DNA from: Fulverythrobacter ferritrahens
GTDB lineage: Bacteria; Pseudomonadota; Alphaproteobacteria; Sphingomonadales; Sphingomonadaceae
Assembly: GCF_020539485.1 (NCBI RefSeq)
Contig: NZ_JACDXU010000001.1
Coordinates: 620,001 to 684,000 of the forward strand
Reading direction: 5' to 3'
Length of the DNA stretch: 64,000 nucleotides
In this document: positions 63,542 to 64,000 of the stretch, piece after piece
Layout of the letters: the number at the start of each line of letters is the position of its first letter
Numbering within the stretch: position 1 is the stretch's first letter
Made by a program: the position numbers and the translations under genes
Notes under the pieces: generated by a model
Told to the model about the DNA's origin: nothing
The model's input: the letters and a program-made list of their open reading frames with translations, nothing else
Databases searched by the model: none

Positions 63542-64000
63542 ATGGCGGGTGGTGCATCCAGAAGACAGAGCATCCTGAAGGAGGTCGGTCACAAGGCCGG
63601 TGCGCGCGCGCCCAAGACGCCGCCTGCCGGGAAGCGATCCTATGCGTCATCCGGCAGCGGCCGGGCCGATCCCGTGGCCGAAAGGATGGCCATCGCGGCG
63701 CGGCATTCGCTGCGCAATTCGCGTTCGCGTCCGACCGATACCACCGATTTCGCGCCGTCGCTCATCGCGCCGGCATGGCCCACGATGTCGCCCTTGATGG
63801 TCCTGACCATCGGCTTTGCGGTTTTTGCATCCTGGTCGATGCCGCCCTTGCTGTCGCTGCTCCTTGCGATTGTCGCGGTTGCGTTGCCCCTGGCTTCCCC
63901 TTTCGTGCGCCGGATCGAAAGATGGCGGACGAGGTCGCTCCCGCTGCGGATTGCAGGCATGGTGTTGGTCATCGGGGTGCCGATGCTGGCCTATGGGGCC
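63542..64000 (+). CDS. Membrane protein, partial (runs off the window)
   Basis: An open frame of 153 codons without a stop to the last base. Residues 1-70 are basic and Ser/Arg-rich; then three hydrophobic helices at about 82-97, 101-120 and 137-153 with a charged FVRRIERWRTR loop. It is the N-terminal part of an inner-membrane protein. The family cannot be named, and the start is uncertain because no good RBS precedes ATG 63542. Confidence 0.6.
   Translation, partial: MAGGASRRQSILKEVGHKAGARAPKTPPAGKRSYASSGSGRADPVAERMAIAARHSLRNSRSRPTDTTDFAPSLIAPAWPTMSPLMVLTIGFAVFASWSMPPLLSLLLAIVAVALPLASPFVRRIERWRTRSLPLRIAGMVLVIGVPMLAYGA

Overview
The window is about 64 kb of GC-rich (roughly 63-65%) chromosomal DNA, almost completely coding, with no rRNA, phage genes, transposase or CRISPR array. 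It most resembles a sphingomonad-type alphaproteobacterium (Novosphingobium, Erythrobacter, Sphingopyxis or a relative). The reasons are the F0 ATP synthase operon separated from F1 and containing both b' and b subunits, the trpF/trpB-trpA-accD-folC order, the aroA-CBU_0592-cmk-rpsA order, the TIGR02300 zinc-ribbon gene beside ffh, a SapC-family gene and an M2 peptidase. The genus call is inference from gene order and families.

Layout. 0.1-9.9 kb: SapC-like protein, FAD-linked 2-hydroxyacid dehydrogenase, a secreted Cys-rich unknown, DEAD-box helicase, UvrD helicase, an MHS-type transporter, rsmD and an RluB-type pseudouridine synthase. 9.9-12.5 kb: a looser stretch with a small Cys protein and the muropeptide permease AmpG. 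12.5-21.3 kb: minus-strand biosynthetic genes folC, accD, trpA, trpB, trpF, pyrF, lapA-like and purB, interrupted twice by plus-strand envelope genes (a small beta-barrel protein and a lipoprotein). 21.5-29 kb: a periplasmic DUF3857/transglutaminase/TPR protein, radC, and the ydbH-ynbE-ydbL envelope-lipid operon. 29.1-31.8 kb: the F0 operon atpI-atpB-atpE-atpF'-atpF. 31.9-34.1 kb: small metabolic enzymes (SDR-like reductase, glyoxalase II, VOC and GFA proteins). 34.2-38.8 kb: rpsA, cmk, a membrane protein and aroA. 38.9-44.4 kb: TIGR02300, tRNA-Ala(GGC), ffh-rpsP-rimM-trmD-rplS and asd. 44.4-48.0 kb: EmrB/EmrA-type efflux pair divergent from an alpha/beta hydrolase. 48.1-53.1 kb: M2 metallopeptidase, the RimK-linked zinc protease with RimK, and AMP nucleosidase. 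53.3-55.5 kb: rplI-rpsR-rpsF and a secreted DUF3237 protein. 55.6-64 kb: an aberrant MurC-like ligase divergent from an LD-carboxypeptidase, fabD-fabG, an exported unknown, dnaN with an overlapping exported unknown, an adrenodoxin-reductase-type flavoenzyme, and the start of a membrane protein cut by the window edge.

How the genes fit together. Most of the window is core housekeeping: translation (S1, S6, S16, S18, L9, L19, RimM, TrmD, RsmD), protein targeting (Ffh), energy (F0), tryptophan, aromatic, purine, pyrimidine and folate synthesis, and replication (DnaN). Two themes stand out. One is envelope maintenance and peptidoglycan recycling: AmpG, LdcA, the unusual Mur ligase, YdbH/YnbE/YdbL and several exported proteins of unknown role. 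The other is S6 modification: RimK and its partner protease lie 3 kb from the gene for their likely substrate. Intergenic repeats of three designs (36.4, 53.2, 55.6 kb, with fragments at 44.4 and 51.5 kb) are the only repetitive elements.

The most unusual signals are the Mur ligase with substituted active-site motifs, the two copies of a composite palindromic repeat, and the strong inverted repeats between trpB and the beta-barrel gene. No completely new defence or mobile system was seen.
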